From: Muribaculaceae bacterium
Lineage (GTDB): Bacteria; Bacteroidota; Bacteroidia; Bacteroidales; Muribaculaceae
Assembly (NCBI GenBank): GCA_029058745.1
Contig: JAIDXM010000049.1
Location: 1-64,000, forward strand
Length of the DNA: 64,000 nucleotides
Direction of reading: 5' to 3'
Below are positions 17,283-27,408 of the stretch, one piece after another. Numbering within the stretch: position 1 is the stretch's first letter; every line of letters starts with the position of its first letter. The notes under the pieces are model-generated. The model ran no database searches, had not been told where the DNA came from, and saw only the letters and a program-made list of their open reading frames with translations. The position numbers were made by a program, and so were the translations under genes.

Positions 17283-19910
17283 ATGGCCAAGATAGCAGAG
17301 ACCCCTCTCATGCTCCAGTATCTGGAGATGAAGAAGAAACATCCCGATGCCATCCTCCTATTCAGGGTGGGTGACTTTTATGAAACTTTTTCCGACGACG
17401 CCATAGCCGCGAGCGAGATTCTCGGAATCACCCTCACCCGCCGTGCCAACGGGAAGGCCCAGTCAGTGGAGCTTGCCGGATTCCCCCACCATGCGCTTGA
17501 CTCCTACCTGCCCAAGCTTGTCAGGGCCGGACGGCGCGTGGCTATCTGCGAGCAGCTCGAGGACCCCAAGCTTACCAAGAAACTCGTGAAGCGGGGCATC
17601 ACGGAACTCGTGACCCCCGGAGTGAACACATCGACAGGCGCGCTCCTGGCCAAGGAGAACAATTTCCTGGCGGCGATACATGTGGATAAGAAGACAGTCG
17701 GGATTGCCTTCCTTGACATATCTACGGGTGAATTCCTGTGTGGCGAGTCTTCTCCGGAGGAGATTGACAAGATGCTTTCCGGGTTTCAGCCCAAGGAACT
17801 TCTCCGCATGAGGGGCACCCGGGATTTCTGTGAGCGGAATTTCTCTCATAAATGCAGTGTTTTTGAGCTTGACGACTGGGTATATACTACGGATGCCGCC
17901 GAGGAACGGCTGTTGAAGCAGTTCGACACAAGCACGCTGAAGGGGTTCGGTGTTGACCATCTCGCCGCCGGGGTAATAGCCGCCGGGAGCATCCTCCATT
18001 ACCTTGACCTCACAAGCCATACCCGCATCTCGCATATCACGGCCCTTAGCCGTATCGACAACCGCCGGTTCATGCATCTCGACCGTTTTACGGTGCGTAA
18101 TCTTGAGATTCTCGATTCCATGAGTGCCGACGGCAAGTCGCTGCTGAAAGTGATAGACAAGACAGTGTGTCCTATGGGTGCGCGGAAACTGCGCCGCTGG
18201 CTTATGCTTCCTCTTCTCGACCCGGAGGAGATAAACGCGCGACTGGATGCCGTGGAGGCTTTCTTCGGGAATTTAGGGCTACGCGAGGCATGCCGTGAGG
18301 CGGCGAGACAGACGGGCGACATAGAGCGTCTGGGGTCGAGGGTAGCTTCCGCCAGGATTTCCCCGAGGGAAATGGTGCAGTTGGCCGAAGGTGTGAGAGG
18401 GGCCATGTCTCTGAAAGGGTTGCTGTCAGAGTCCGGCTGCGCGTGTCTTGAGCGGCTTGCGTCCGCAATGCCGGATATTTCCGATGTGGCCGACATGATC
18501 TCAGCCACCATAACTCCCGACGCACCCAACGGGTTCGGCAAGGGAGCCGTGATTGCGGAAGGTGTGGATGAGGAACTCGATGAGCTTCGCCGACTCCGTG
18601 CCAACGGCCACGACGCGTTGCTGTCAATCCAGGCCCGCGAGATAGAGCAGACCGGCATACCGTCGTTGAAAATCAGCTATAACAACGTGTTCGGCTATTA
18701 TCTGGAGGTGCGCAACACCCACAAGGAGAAGGTGCCGGAGACGTGGATAAGGAAACAGACCCTCGTAAGCGCCGAGCGTTACATCACACCCGAACTCAAG
18801 GAGTATGAGGAGAAGATAGCCGGTGCGGAGGAACGCATAGCGGTGATTGAGGGGAGGATATACCAGGAGCTTCTCGGAAGGATAAATACCCGTTTTCCCG
18901 ACCTTCATTCCAGCGCTTCGGCTGTGGCCACTGCAGACTGCCTTCTGTCGTTTGCCGAGGCCGCCTACGACTACGGCTACGTGCGTCCGGAGATAGACGA
19001 TTCCATGAGCCTTGTCATCACGGAAGGGCGCCATCCTGTAATAGAGAGGAACATGCCACCCGGAGAGTCATACGTCACCAATTCTGTGTCGCTTGATTCC
19101 GACACTCGCCAGATAATGATGATTACCGGCCCCAACATGAGCGGAAAGTCGGCATTGCTTCGCCAGACCGCCCTCATCGCCCTAATGGCCCAGACAGGGA
19201 GCTTCGTGCCGGCAAGGAATGTCAGGATGGGAGTTGTGGATAAGATTTTCACCCGTGTGGGGGCCAGCGACAATATATCGTCCGGCGAATCGACATTCAT
19301 GGTGGAGATGAACGAGGCGGCGGCTATCCTCAACAACATGAGCGCCCGTTCTCTGATTCTTTTCGATGAGCTCGGACGCGGCACATCCACCTACGACGGC
19401 ATCTCGATTGCATGGTCCATAGTGGAGCATATCCACGAGAACGGGCGTTGCCGCCCCAAGACCCTTTTCGCCACCCACTATCACGAACTCAACGAGATGG
19501 AGAAGAATTTCAAGAGAATCTCTAATTTCAACGTCTCGGTTAAGGAAATCGGCGGGAAGGTGGTGTTTCTGCGAAAGCTTGAGAAGGGGGGCTCGGCCCA
19601 CAGTTTCGGCATACACGTGGCCAAGCTTGCCGGTATGCCACCCTCGATTGTGAAACGGGCCAACCAGGTGCTCGAACAGCTTGAGGCATCGGCCAATGGT
19701 GTTGACAGCGGGCGAGACACCGTCGGGAAAGGTGTGGTGGAGAACCTCGGAGCCGCCCGCGACGGCTATCAGATGAGTTTCTTCCAGCTTGACGACCCTT
19801 TGCTCTCTCAGATTCGCGACCGTCTTCTCGATGTGAATATCGACAATCTCACCCCCATCCAGGCCCTCAACATCCTCTTTGACCTGCAGGGACTCCTCAC
19901 CGGCAAATAA
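17283..19910 (+). CDS. mutS: DNA mismatch repair protein MutS
   Basis: This 875-residue protein of normal length recognises base mismatches and small loops and recruits MutL. The mismatch-reading motif GDFYETF has Phe32-Tyr33-Glu34. The connector, lever and clamp regions follow, then the C-terminal ATPase with [21 protein letters not shown] (Walker A), [19 protein letters not shown] (Walker B/D-loop) and ATHYHEL (switch). No truncation or frameshift is visible, so the strain should be mismatch-repair proficient for this component. It reads in the same direction as mgtE. Confidence 0.98.
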   Translation: MAKIAETPLMLQYLEMKKKHPDAILLFRVGDFYETFSDDAIAASEILGITLTRRANGKAQSVELAGFPHHALDSYLPKLVRAGRRVAICEQLEDPKLTKKLVKRGITELVTPGVNTSTGALLAKENNFLAAIHVDKKTVGIAFLDISTGEFLCGESSPEEIDKMLSGFQPKELLRMRGTRDFCERNFSHKCSVFELDDWVYTTDAAEERLLKQFDTSTLKGFGVDHLAAGVIAAGSILHYLDLTSHTRISHITALSRIDNRRFMHLDRFTVRNLEILDSMSADGKSLLKVIDKTVCPMGARKLRRWLMLPLLDPEEINARLDAVEAFFGNLGLREACREAARQTGDIERLGSRVASARISPREMVQLAEGVRGAMSLKGLLSESGCACLERLASAMPDISDVADMISATITPDAPNGFGKGAVIAEGVDEELDELRRLRANGHDALLSIQAREIEQTGIPSLKISYNNVFGYYLEVRNTHKEKVPETWIRKQTLVSAERYITPELKEYEEKIAGAEERIAVIEGRIYQELLGRINTRFPDLHSSASAVATADCLLSFAEAAYDYGYVRPEIDDSMSLVITEGRHPVIERNMPPGESYVTNSVSLDSDTRQIMMITGPNMSGKSALLRQTALIALMAQTGSFVPARNVRMGVVDKIFTRVGASDNISSGESTFMVEMNEAAAILNNMSARSLILFDELGRGTSTYDGISIAWSIVEHIHENGRCRPKTLFATHYHELNEMEKNFKRISNFNVSVKEIGGKVVFLRKLEKGGSAHSFGIHVAKLAGMPPSIVKRANQVLEQLEASANGVDSGRDTVGKGVVENLGAARDGYQMSFFQLDDPLLSQIRDRLLDVNIDNLTPIQALNILFDLQGLLTGK

Positions 19911-20053
19911 GGCGTGCCGGTTTGCCGGTCAAAACCGGGGAGGCCTCATGAGTGATGGCGTGTCCGGTGTTGACTGGTTTAAGTGTGCCGGAATCAAGAT
20001 GTTGGACGGATTTCAGGGGGTGAGAAAAATTTTTTTAAAAAAATATAAATAAA
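19911..20053. other. mutS-fimbrial intergenic region, upstream part
   Basis: The gap between mutS and the fimbrial operon is 344 bp. Its first part holds a stem CCGGTTT (19917-19923) / AAACCGG (19932-19938) without a T-tract, perhaps a weak terminator. It then becomes very AT-rich. The promoter at 20054-20085 and the long leader up to 20254 fill the rest. No coding frame is supported. Confidence 0.4.
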
Positions 20054-20085
20054 TTTGGAATATTTTATATAAAGTTATAATTTTG
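20054..20085 (+). promoter_or_regulatory. Promoter of the fimbrial operon
   Basis: TTTG (20054-20057), a 20-bp AT-rich spacer, then TAATTTTG (20078-20085) is a full match to the Bacteroidetes promoter consensus. The leader to the first ATG would be about 165 nt. It contains the inverted repeat CCGAACC (20122-20128) / GGTTCGG (20217-20223), which could pair across most of its length. Confidence 0.8.
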
Positions 20086-20254
20086 CGGCGTAAATGTCTC
20101 CGGCATAGGTCAATTAAGGAACCGAACCTGCGCCGGATATATCACTACTTTCGGATTCACGATGTGGATTCGGGTTACAATTTAATAAAACTCACTTATC
20201 GGGTCAGGCTCAGTCTGGTTCGGACAACTTAAAAAAATTGTTGTATAGCAGTCC

Positions 20255-21586
20255 ATGATTAGCTGTATCGGCATTAATATAGATTTGCAGGAGATAAAGA
20301 GACACTGTGTATCGGTATTCATGATACTCATGTTCACGGTGTCTGCATTCGGTGGTGTCATCAAGGGGGATGACGCTGTCGGAGAGGATATGCGCGGGTC
20401 TGTTGCTGACAGCTCTTTATGTACAGTGAATGTCGGGATGGTGCTTTTCCCCTTTTCATCCTCGGAATTCAACCCTACATTTTCAGATAACTCCGACCGT
20501 ATAGCTGGCATAAGAGAGACACTCGACAGTATAATGTCAGTGAGCAATGGCCGGATGCGTGTTGTCGTGACAGGTTCCGCATCACCGGAAGGCAGAAGGG
20601 GCTATAATCACCGTCTGTCGTCGCGTCGTGCCGCTGAACTGTGTAGGGTGCTTGGCGACGTGCTTCCCGGAATCCCGGAGATTAATGGCGTGGTGCCTGC
20701 GTCGGCCCCAAGGGACAAATACCGGTCATTGCGCAATGCTTCAATAAAGGTATCTTTCGTAAATGCCCCCCCCTCAATGAGTTATGTGGGTGCCGCGAGA
20801 GGGGTGGAAACGTCGGACATTTCCGGGTCTGAAAAATCGGCCACCTCTGACGACGGGGAAGGCTCTGAATCAGACGGAGATGACCCTGAACCTGAGTGTC
20901 CCGCCGTTGAAGAAGATGTCACGGAGAGAGATTCGGCCGACATGGATATTCCCACTGTTGTCGTGGCTGATGATGCCGACCGGAATTTCAAAGGCTCTGC
21001 CGACACATATAGTGGTGTGAATGAATCCCTATGGCCTCATATCGCCCTGTCAACCAATATGCTTTATGACCTTGCCTGTGTGCCTAACATAGCAGTGGGG
21101 GTAGCCCTGTCGGACCGTATCACAGTCGGGGCCGACTGGATGTGTGCCTGGTGGAGCCGAAAGCCCGACCATTTCTATTACCGTGTCTATGGCGGCGATT
21201 TGGATTTGAGATACCGCCTCTTTGGAGGAAGTGAGTCAGACCCGTTCTCCGGTCATCACATAGGGTTGTATGCCTCGATGGTGTGCTATGATTTCCAGTT
21301 CGGCAACCATCACACCGGTGTGCTTTCCGACAAATGGAACTATGCTGCCGGAGTATCATATACATGGTCGCTTCCGGTGGGACGCAAGTTCAATATTGAT
21401 TTCTCTGCGGGAGTGGGCTATATGTGGGGACGTTTCAAGAAGCACTACCCTATCGATGACCATGACGTGTGGAAATCCACGCATCGTCAGTCGTGGTTTG
21501 GCCCCACGCGACTCGGAGTCTCACTGACCTATCTGTTGGGACCCTCCACGTTCAATCCCTCCGGGAAGAAAGGGGGTGAGAGATGA
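20255..21586 (+). CDS. DUF3575 fimbrial-locus outer-membrane protein with OmpA-like N-terminus
   Basis: The protein has 443 residues. After a hydrophobic N-terminus (FMILMFTVSAFGG) there is an OmpA/MotB-like domain (about 45-165): VGMVLFPFSSSEFNP, then VVVTGSASPEGRRGYNHRLSSRRAAEL. A Ser/Asp/Glu-rich linker (about 185-260) leads to a C-terminal DUF3575 barrel (about 265-443) with ALSTNMLYDLACVPNIAVGVAL and FNIDFSAGVGYMWG. DUF3575 proteins are regular members of Bacteroidales fimbrial operons and are thought to act in outer-membrane assembly or anchoring. Its stop overlaps the next start by 4 bp (ATGA-type coupling). Confidence 0.85.
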   Translation: MISCIGINIDLQEIKRHCVSVFMILMFTVSAFGGVIKGDDAVGEDMRGSVADSSLCTVNVGMVLFPFSSSEFNPTFSDNSDRIAGIRETLDSIMSVSNGRMRVVVTGSASPEGRRGYNHRLSSRRAAELCRVLGDVLPGIPEINGVVPASAPRDKYRSLRNASIKVSFVNAPPSMSYVGAARGVETSDISGSEKSATSDDGEGSESDGDDPEPECPAVEEDVTERDSADMDIPTVVVADDADRNFKGSADTYSGVNESLWPHIALSTNMLYDLACVPNIAVGVALSDRITVGADWMCAWWSRKPDHFYYRVYGGDLDLRYRLFGGSESDPFSGHHIGLYASMVCYDFQFGNHHTGVLSDKWNYAAGVSYTWSLPVGRKFNIDFSAGVGYMWGRFKKHYPIDDHDVWKSTHRQSWFGPTRLGVSLTYLLGPSTFNPSGKKGGER

Positions 21587-22545
21587 GAGTCCGGTTTTTG
21601 ACCACGGTGGTTTCGCTGATGTCGGTGATGACGTTGCTTACCGGTTGCCGCCAGCGAGAGCTTTGCTACGACCATTCCCACTACTCCCCTGTCAGCATAG
21701 TGTTCGACTGGACGCAAGCTCCTGATGCCGAGCCGGCCACGATGGTGGTATGGTTCTTCCCGGTCGATGGAGGCGCAGGCCGACGCTTTGAGATAATCCC
21801 AGGAGGCGACACTTCGCGGGGAGGGAGTGAGTTCAACACTGTGTTGAAGGTTGCCCCCGGCAGCTATCGCGTGATATGCCATAACGGTGAGACCGAGAAC
21901 AATCTTGAGGATGGCGACACCTTCTTCACCTATCGGATACATACCGGCGACGATGTCCTGCTGTCGCCTATGAACCGTGGCGACGACGCCCCATGTCCCG
22001 ACGGATGTGACACGCAACCAGTCAAGACGGAGGCCAGTGTCCTTTATGCGCACACCTATCCTTCCGTGGTGAGTGTGGCGGCGAGTGCCGGGACTCCCGT
22101 TGAGGTGAGGTTTGTGCCGGAAGAGGTGACATCCGTATGGAATGTAACAATCACCGGGGTAGAGAATCTTGTGTCCGGAGTCGAGGCGAGCGGCGTTGTC
22201 ACCGGGGCCGCCGAGTGCTGGAGCCATGCCGACGAGGCCGCGTCCGGGGAGGATGTCATGGTGCCCTTCCCGCTGAGCCAATACGGCGGCGACTGCCTGA
22301 AAGGGAAGGTGACGCTTTTTGGAGTGAGAGAGAGAGAAGACATGCCACACAAGCTTAGAGTCTATACCTCCTACAAGTATTATTATGATTTTGATATAAC
22401 GGACCAGGTGAGAAACGCTCCTGATTCACACAATATAGAGATAGTGTTACACGGAATCAAGTTGCCCAACCCACAGGGAGGCAGCGGGATGTCGCCCGGC
22501 GTAAGCGACTGGGGCGAGACCGAGGATGTGGAAATAAAGATGTAA
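21583..22545 (+). CDS. DUF5119 lipoprotein, FimB/Mfa2-like fimbrial anchor or accessory subunit
   Basis: This 320-residue lipoprotein has signal peptide VSLMSVMTLLTGC with the lipidated Cys in LLTGC, followed by RQRELCYDHSHY, the hallmark start of DUF5119 proteins. The body is beta-rich, as expected for a transthyretin-like fimbrial subunit (VVWFFPVDGG, PGSYRVICHN, VWNVTITGVENL). In the family, such lipoproteins anchor fimbriae or act in tip assembly. It is translationally coupled to the upstream DUF3575 gene, and the fimbrillin gene starts 27 bp downstream. Confidence 0.85.
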   Translation: MRVRFLTTVVSLMSVMTLLTGCRQRELCYDHSHYSPVSIVFDWTQAPDAEPATMVVWFFPVDGGAGRRFEIIPGGDTSRGGSEFNTVLKVAPGSYRVICHNGETENNLEDGDTFFTYRIHTGDDVLLSPMNRGDDAPCPDGCDTQPVKTEASVLYAHTYPSVVSVAASAGTPVEVRFVPEEVTSVWNVTITGVENLVSGVEASGVVTGAAECWSHADEAASGEDVMVPFPLSQYGGDCLKGKVTLFGVREREDMPHKLRVYTSYKYYYDFDITDQVRNAPDSHNIEIVLHGIKLPNPQGGSGMSPGVSDWGETEDVEIKM

Positions 22546-22572
22546 AACAATTATTAACAACATATTTATATT

Positions 22573-24069
22573 ATGAAATTCAGATTTATACCAGTTATGA
22601 TGTTGGCGGCGGGACTTGCCACGTCATGCGCAAATGAGGAGGTGGTGGAGGTGAATACCGACCCGACAGGCTCAGCAATCTCATTCAGCCCGAAAGTAGG
22701 GCGTGCCACAAAAGCGACAGAGACAACAATTTCTAACTTAGGCAATTTTGCCGTGGTGGCGAGGGGGGTGCATCCACATGGCGATGTATATTCCAATTTC
22801 TTGATTGGTAGTGAAACCGGAGGTGAAGTTGCCAAAAGACCCACTAATGTTTCGAGCACTACAGGGGTGTGGACACTTGATCACAATGTGCTTTGGCCGT
22901 CATCGATTGACAATATGCTTTTCTGGGCATATACAGCGTCAAACAATTTATCTGATGAGAATAAGGGAAATTTGCTCGGAGGAGCCACATTCTCGTTTAC
23001 TGACAATACGCCTAAGATTTCCGGATTCCAACCTAAGAAAGCCGATTTGACAAAAGAGGGAGAATCATACTATTTCGACGGAGCCAATCAGGAAGACCTG
23101 ATGTTCGCCTTCACAAGCCAGAAAAGAACAGAGAGCGCTTCAAATGTATCACTGAATTTCCAGCATGCATTAACTCAGATTTTAATTGATGCGAAATCTG
23201 CGGAAAAGACCGATGGCGACCACCGAATCGTAAAAATCAAGGGAGCCTGGATTGTCAATGCCAAGGATAAAGGTGACTTGGCCGGAGATTTTAAGTGGGA
23301 TAATTCAAAAAAAGAAGCCACGTCAGATCCTGACTGGACTGCGAGCTTCTCGTCGAATGACATCACCGCATATGGCTCGTTCTATAAGAATGAACAGTTG
23401 TTGGATGACGCTACGAAAACTATTGACCTGCTCAAGTCTAGTTCCAACCAGGAACCGTCGCTGATGCTTATACCTCAGGATTTCGAGGCTTGGAACGCCG
23501 ATGCGTCAGAAGAGGATATTGTCAAAAACACCAATGGAGTCTATATCATGCTTCTTTGCCGCGTCGAGCTTCGTCACGAGGGTTCTAATCATACCGGAGA
23601 TGACGGCGCGAATGATGATGTCTTTATAGATGAGCCAAACAAAATGCATTATCATCAGCAGTTTCCTGTGAATAAGGAGAACAAATACGATGCTACTGAG
23701 TATGGATTTGTCTGTGTGCCGATAACGGCTCCCGAGACAACTGTTGATGGTGATAAAGTGAAGGGATGGCAGATGGGCACGAAATACAAATATACGCTCG
23801 ATATCTGCGGAGCCGCTTCCGGCGCCGGAATCTATCCTCCTGATTTCGATGAGAATATTTATAAAAAGTTGCTTCCATCCGACTATAAAGATTATCTTAC
23901 CATCGGGACTCGCCCGACAGCAACTGATGCTGACGGAAATCCGATAAAGAAGGTAGGATACCCTGTTCTTGACAGCGAAATCAAGTTCACTGTCTCTGTA
24001 AAAGATTGGGTCGAATGGAAACCCGGGAATGAAAACGGGAATGAAAACGGGAATGAAAACGCGAGATGA
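22573..24069 (+). CDS. Fimbrillin family lipoprotein (probable structural subunit)
   Basis: This 498-residue type V pilus subunit precursor is a lipoprotein with the Cys in GLATSCANEE. About 30 residues further on, the segment SPKVGRATKATE carries an Arg that fits the site where a trypsin-like protease removes the N-terminal strand before polymerisation in the Mfa/Fim system; the cleavage itself is inference. Two beta-rich domains follow (NFAVVARG, LNFQHALTQILIDAKSA, LMLIPQDFEAW, WQMGTKYKYTLDICG), as in other fimbrillins. The C-terminus ends in three GNEN repeats. It is the third gene of the operon. Confidence 0.85.
   Translation: MKFRFIPVMMLAAGLATSCANEEVVEVNTDPTGSAISFSPKVGRATKATETTISNLGNFAVVARGVHPHGDVYSNFLIGSETGGEVAKRPTNVSSTTGVWTLDHNVLWPSSIDNMLFWAYTASNNLSDENKGNLLGGATFSFTDNTPKISGFQPKKADLTKEGESYYFDGANQEDLMFAFTSQKRTESASNVSLNFQHALTQILIDAKSAEKTDGDHRIVKIKGAWIVNAKDKGDLAGDFKWDNSKKEATSDPDWTASFSSNDITAYGSFYKNEQLLDDATKTIDLLKSSSNQEPSLMLIPQDFEAWNADASEEDIVKNTNGVYIMLLCRVELRHEGSNHTGDDGANDDVFIDEPNKMHYHQQFPVNKENKYDATEYGFVCVPITAPETTVDGDKVKGWQMGTKYKYTLDICGAASGAGIYPPDFDENIYKKLLPSDYKDYLTIGTRPTATDADGNPIKKVGYPVLDSEIKFTVSVKDWVEWKPGNENGNENGNENAR
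24025..24060 (+). repeat. Three perfect 12-bp tandem repeats at the fimbrillin 3' end
   Basis: GGGAATGAAAAC is repeated three times without change and encodes GNEN-GNEN-GNEN, just two codons before the stop. In-frame 12-bp units can change copy number by slippage without breaking the gene. Confidence 0.9.
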
Positions 24070-24110
24070 TTAGGGATGAATTGCCCGTTGTTTCATCTGA
24101 AGTAAACTTA

Positions 24111-24137
24111 GGGGGGGGACATGAAAATGCCTCCCCC
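24111..24137 (+). promoter_or_regulatory. G8 tract and G/C hairpin between fimbrillin genes
   Basis: A run of eight G (24111-24118) can pair with CTCCCCC (24131-24137), then TTT follows. It lies in the 85-bp gap between the two fimbrillin genes. It could partially terminate transcription, giving more structural subunit than tip protein, or protect the upstream message. The homopolymer is also a slippage site. Confidence 0.5.
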
Positions 24138-24154
24138 TTTCTAAACCTACTGAA

Positions 24155-27100
24155 ATGAATCGCAGATATAAAGTCTTGAATATGCTTTTTGCTGGTGTCT
24201 CGGTGTCCGTAGCCGCCTTATGTGCCGTAGGATGTGCCGATGACTCCCCATTTGGTGAGAAACCCGGAGAATTGCCCGACCGTCCCGTGTTCGGTGTCTC
24301 CATGTCGTCATCGTGGCAGACGGGACAAGACGCCACACGCTCCGGAGTGACGGTGAGTCCGCTTGAAGGTGATTCCACGGGACAAGCTTTATATCTGGTC
24401 ACGGAGGTCGCCGACATCAATGACACTGTCGCGGCCCCTCCCACAAGGGGGAGCAAGTTGGAGAATGTGGAGGCGTTCGTTAATACATACACATCTTTCG
24501 GGCTCTCGGGCATATGCTATTCCGGAGAGGCGTCTGACGATGTATCCGGGCAACCTGTGAATCTCGTCAAAAATGTCAGGATTACAAAGAAAGGTACCTA
24601 TTGGGAGACACCCGAACCGATTTATTGGCCAGGTTCCGGACGCATGCGTTTCTTCGCGTATGCTCCATATCCTTCTGCTGAGGAAGGATTGTCGGTGTCT
24701 GGCTCAAAGGGGGCTCCTGTACTGACGTTTGAGGTGAAAGATAAAGTCGCAGAGCAGACAGACCTTCTCACAGCCGTGAAGGATGTGCCTGGGAATGGCG
24801 GGGGAGCCATCAACCTGGAATTCGGGCATGCCCTATCCGCGATACAGTTCAAGACGGGCGACGCCATGCTCGGCGGGAAGGTGAAGAAGATTACACTGTC
24901 AGGGATTGGCAATAAGGGGACTCATGTGATTGGGTCAGGGGTGTGGACAGTTTCGGGGAGCGGTTCATACGTGATTGAGAAGGAAGGGGATTATGTGATA
25001 AAGGATAAAGACAACGAGGCAGGGGAAGAGGACAGGAAAGACAACCATTACACCGACAAGGACCAGGTTTATTCCGGTGTTGACGACAACCTCACCCTCT
25101 TCATGATTCCGCAGACTCTGCCGGAGGGCGCGAAGCTCACCATGGAATTCACCGATGAGCTCACCGGACTCGACCGCACACTCACCGCCGACCTGAAGGG
25201 GCTTAAATGGGAGGCCGGGAAGCTCTATACTTATTCCCTCTCCACCACGGGAATCGTATTGAATCCGGTGGTGAAGCTTGTGAAGAAAGGGGAGGAGACA
25301 TTCGCGCTTACAGATAGCATCCCGTTCACGGGGATAGTGCCGGATGTGGAGATGACGGCTTATGTCGAGGTGACACAGGCCGGCGTGCCGACAGTCAGGA
25401 AGGCCATCCCCTACACATTTGAATGCTCCACCGACGGAGGAGTCACCTGGAGCGACAACGCACGCTGGGGGAAGATATGGCAACCTGATGAGGCTCCGAC
25501 AGCCAGGGCAGGTGAGATTTCCGACAAGTCGGATGAGATAGACACACGTTCGGGCACCCTTTATTTCCCGCCTCAGGAACTCTTCGCCAGTAGGCAGGAC
25601 ACTCATTTTTCGGGGGTGCTGGAGAGGGTGGAAGGCTCTTTGGGCAATCCCACCGACCTCTCGTCGCCGGAGAGCGCGAATTGCTATATGGTGGGTAAAC
25701 CCGGTTACTACAAGTTCCGGACAGTCTATGGCAACAGCTACAATAATCCGGAGGCATACACCATCAGCCGCAAGGAAGGAGACGGACATACACCGGGAAT
25801 GATGTGGTATGTTGATCATCTTGACCGTAAGATAACACAATCGAGTATCCAAGGGCAGGTCGGGACGCTCGGGAAGGCTTTCGTGTTGTGGCAGGATTCC
25901 CCTTCCCTGATAGAGGATGTCAGTCTGTCGTCAGACGGAGAGTTCATCTCGTTTCATGTCGATAAGCACACCATTGCCCAGGGGAACACGGTAATCGCCC
26001 TGACAGACAATAATGGCGATATAGTATGGAGCTGGCATATATGGGTCACAGACCAGGATTGGAGCCGGACAATGACATTAAAAGACGAGAAAGGACGCGC
26101 TTATAATATGGCACCTTCAGTGCTGGGACGGTGTGACAACAGTCCCGGCACACCGGGCCGCAACATCAGGATGCGTGTCAGATTTGACCTCAAGGATGCC
26201 AAGGGGGAGAGTATATGTGGCACTGTGGCGGAGGCCGGTGGTAAGAAATATGACCTCAATGTGTCAGATAACCCGGACTACGCCAACCAGAAGTACATGG
26301 CGGCTTCCCTTGGGGGTGACAATACCTACTATCAGTGGGGACGTAAGGATGCGATGCCCGGCGGCCGGTATGGCATGACAAACGGCAGGGTCGGATATCC
26401 GTACTACAATTATAAAGAGGGAAGCCGCGCACAGGAATTCACTATGATGAACAAGGAGATATTCGATAATCCCGAGGAATATAAGTTCACGGCCAGCGTT
26501 TCGCAACAGGGGGCCTCGTTCGGAGAGACTGTGCGTCATCCTCATCGTTTTGTTTTAGGAAGAGGGGATTATCGTCAGCATTGGCACAACGGGATGAATG
26601 TGGAAGTCCCCTATGTGGAGAATGGAGGCTCTATGTATAACGCCTGGAACTCCACTGCGCAGAAGGCATACAATCCTTCCGGGGAACAGGTATATGACGA
26701 CGAGGGATGGAATGTCGGGAAAAGCGTCTATGACCCTTGCCCTCCCGGTTTTCATGTACCTGCCGTCGTGACGTTCAGCGGGATGCTTAACAAAGCGGTG
26801 AATCATGTAATTTCTGATAAGACACATGCTGCCGCTGTAGTCAATAATGCCACCGACGAAAACCAGCCCAGGTGGGATGGAGCGGAGAATTGCTGGCGGA
26901 TAAAGGTGAACAAGGATGGCTCCGGAGAGGAAATCAAGATATATGCCACAGGGGTCAGGGATATGAATGTGCCGGACTCGGAACTGGCCAAGAATCCTTT
27001 CGGACCAACCGGCAGTCTCTCTTCTTTGAGCGGGTTGTCGTGGCCGGCCTTCTCGATGATTGCTTATATAGCCACCACATCGACCGGAAGCGGGGCTGCG

Positions 27101-27232
27101 GCGCAGACAAACATCCTGTTCTTCGACCATCGGGTTGTGACGGACGACGCGACAAAGACTTTGGAGCGATGCGGCTGGGGTTTGCAGTCGAACAACTCCT
27201 ACGGCTTCACGATATGGCCTGTGAAGAAATAA
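24155..27232 (+). CDS. Large fimbrillin-family lipoprotein, probable tip adhesin
   Basis: This 1,025-residue lipoprotein has its lipobox Cys in CAVGCADDS. Residues about 40-370 form a fimbrillin-like region (FFAYAPYPS, LEFGHALSAIQFKTG, LTLFMIPQTLPEGAKLTMEF, LKWEAGKLYTYSLS). The remainder is a long beta-rich extension ending in a domain with YDPCPPGFHVPA and a final WGLQSNNSYGFTIWPVKK, resembling the Fibrobacter-type major paralogous (FISUMP) domain found on surface proteins. Being last in the operon and twice the size of the structural subunit suits a fimbrial tip or adhesin. The ligand is unknown. Confidence 0.8.
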   Translation: MNRRYKVLNMLFAGVSVSVAALCAVGCADDSPFGEKPGELPDRPVFGVSMSSSWQTGQDATRSGVTVSPLEGDSTGQALYLVTEVADINDTVAAPPTRGSKLENVEAFVNTYTSFGLSGICYSGEASDDVSGQPVNLVKNVRITKKGTYWETPEPIYWPGSGRMRFFAYAPYPSAEEGLSVSGSKGAPVLTFEVKDKVAEQTDLLTAVKDVPGNGGGAINLEFGHALSAIQFKTGDAMLGGKVKKITLSGIGNKGTHVIGSGVWTVSGSGSYVIEKEGDYVIKDKDNEAGEEDRKDNHYTDKDQVYSGVDDNLTLFMIPQTLPEGAKLTMEFTDELTGLDRTLTADLKGLKWEAGKLYTYSLSTTGIVLNPVVKLVKKGEETFALTDSIPFTGIVPDVEMTAYVEVTQAGVPTVRKAIPYTFECSTDGGVTWSDNARWGKIWQPDEAPTARAGEISDKSDEIDTRSGTLYFPPQELFASRQDTHFSGVLERVEGSLGNPTDLSSPESANCYMVGKPGYYKFRTVYGNSYNNPEAYTISRKEGDGHTPGMMWYVDHLDRKITQSSIQGQVGTLGKAFVLWQDSPSLIEDVSLSSDGEFISFHVDKHTIAQGNTVIALTDNNGDIVWSWHIWVTDQDWSRTMTLKDEKGRAYNMAPSVLGRCDNSPGTPGRNIRMRVRFDLKDAKGESICGTVAEAGGKKYDLNVSDNPDYANQKYMAASLGGDNTYYQWGRKDAMPGGRYGMTNGRVGYPYYNYKEGSRAQEFTMMNKEIFDNPEEYKFTASVSQQGASFGETVRHPHRFVLGRGDYRQHWHNGMNVEVPYVENGGSMYNAWNSTAQKAYNPSGEQVYDDEGWNVGKSVYDPCPPGFHVPAVVTFSGMLNKAVNHVISDKTHAAAVVNNATDENQPRWDGAENCWRIKVNKDGSGEEIKIYATGVRDMNVPDSELAKNPFGPTGSLSSLSGLSWPAFSMIAYIATTSTGSGAAAQTNILFFDHRVVTDDATKTLERCGWGLQSNNSYGFTIWPVKK

Positions 27233-27408
27233 CTCTACCTATTCTTTCGGAGTTGTCCGGATTGGCATTGGCATGTTGCAACCGCCTGTATAAGTGTAGT
27301 TGCGAAGGTGACGTATCTGAGACAGCTTCCCGCATGGAATTTTCTGGGATATATTTTCTAAATGAAATTATAAAGTTGAAAATCAGTTGGGAAAGATAGG
27401 ATTTTTAT
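27233..27408. other. Upstream half of the fimbrial-porW intergenic region
   Basis: This gap contains no supported gene. It carries one extra copy of the word AGTTGCGAA (27298-27306), the same word that forms the inverted repeats at the porW promoter about 120 bp downstream, and then becomes AT-rich before the promoter. Confidence 0.5.

Noticed and set aside
26872-27399. 175-codon plus-strand frame across the end of the large fimbrillin gene
   Set aside because: Most of it is an out-of-frame shadow of the adhesin gene, and the remainder is low-quality intergenic sequence.
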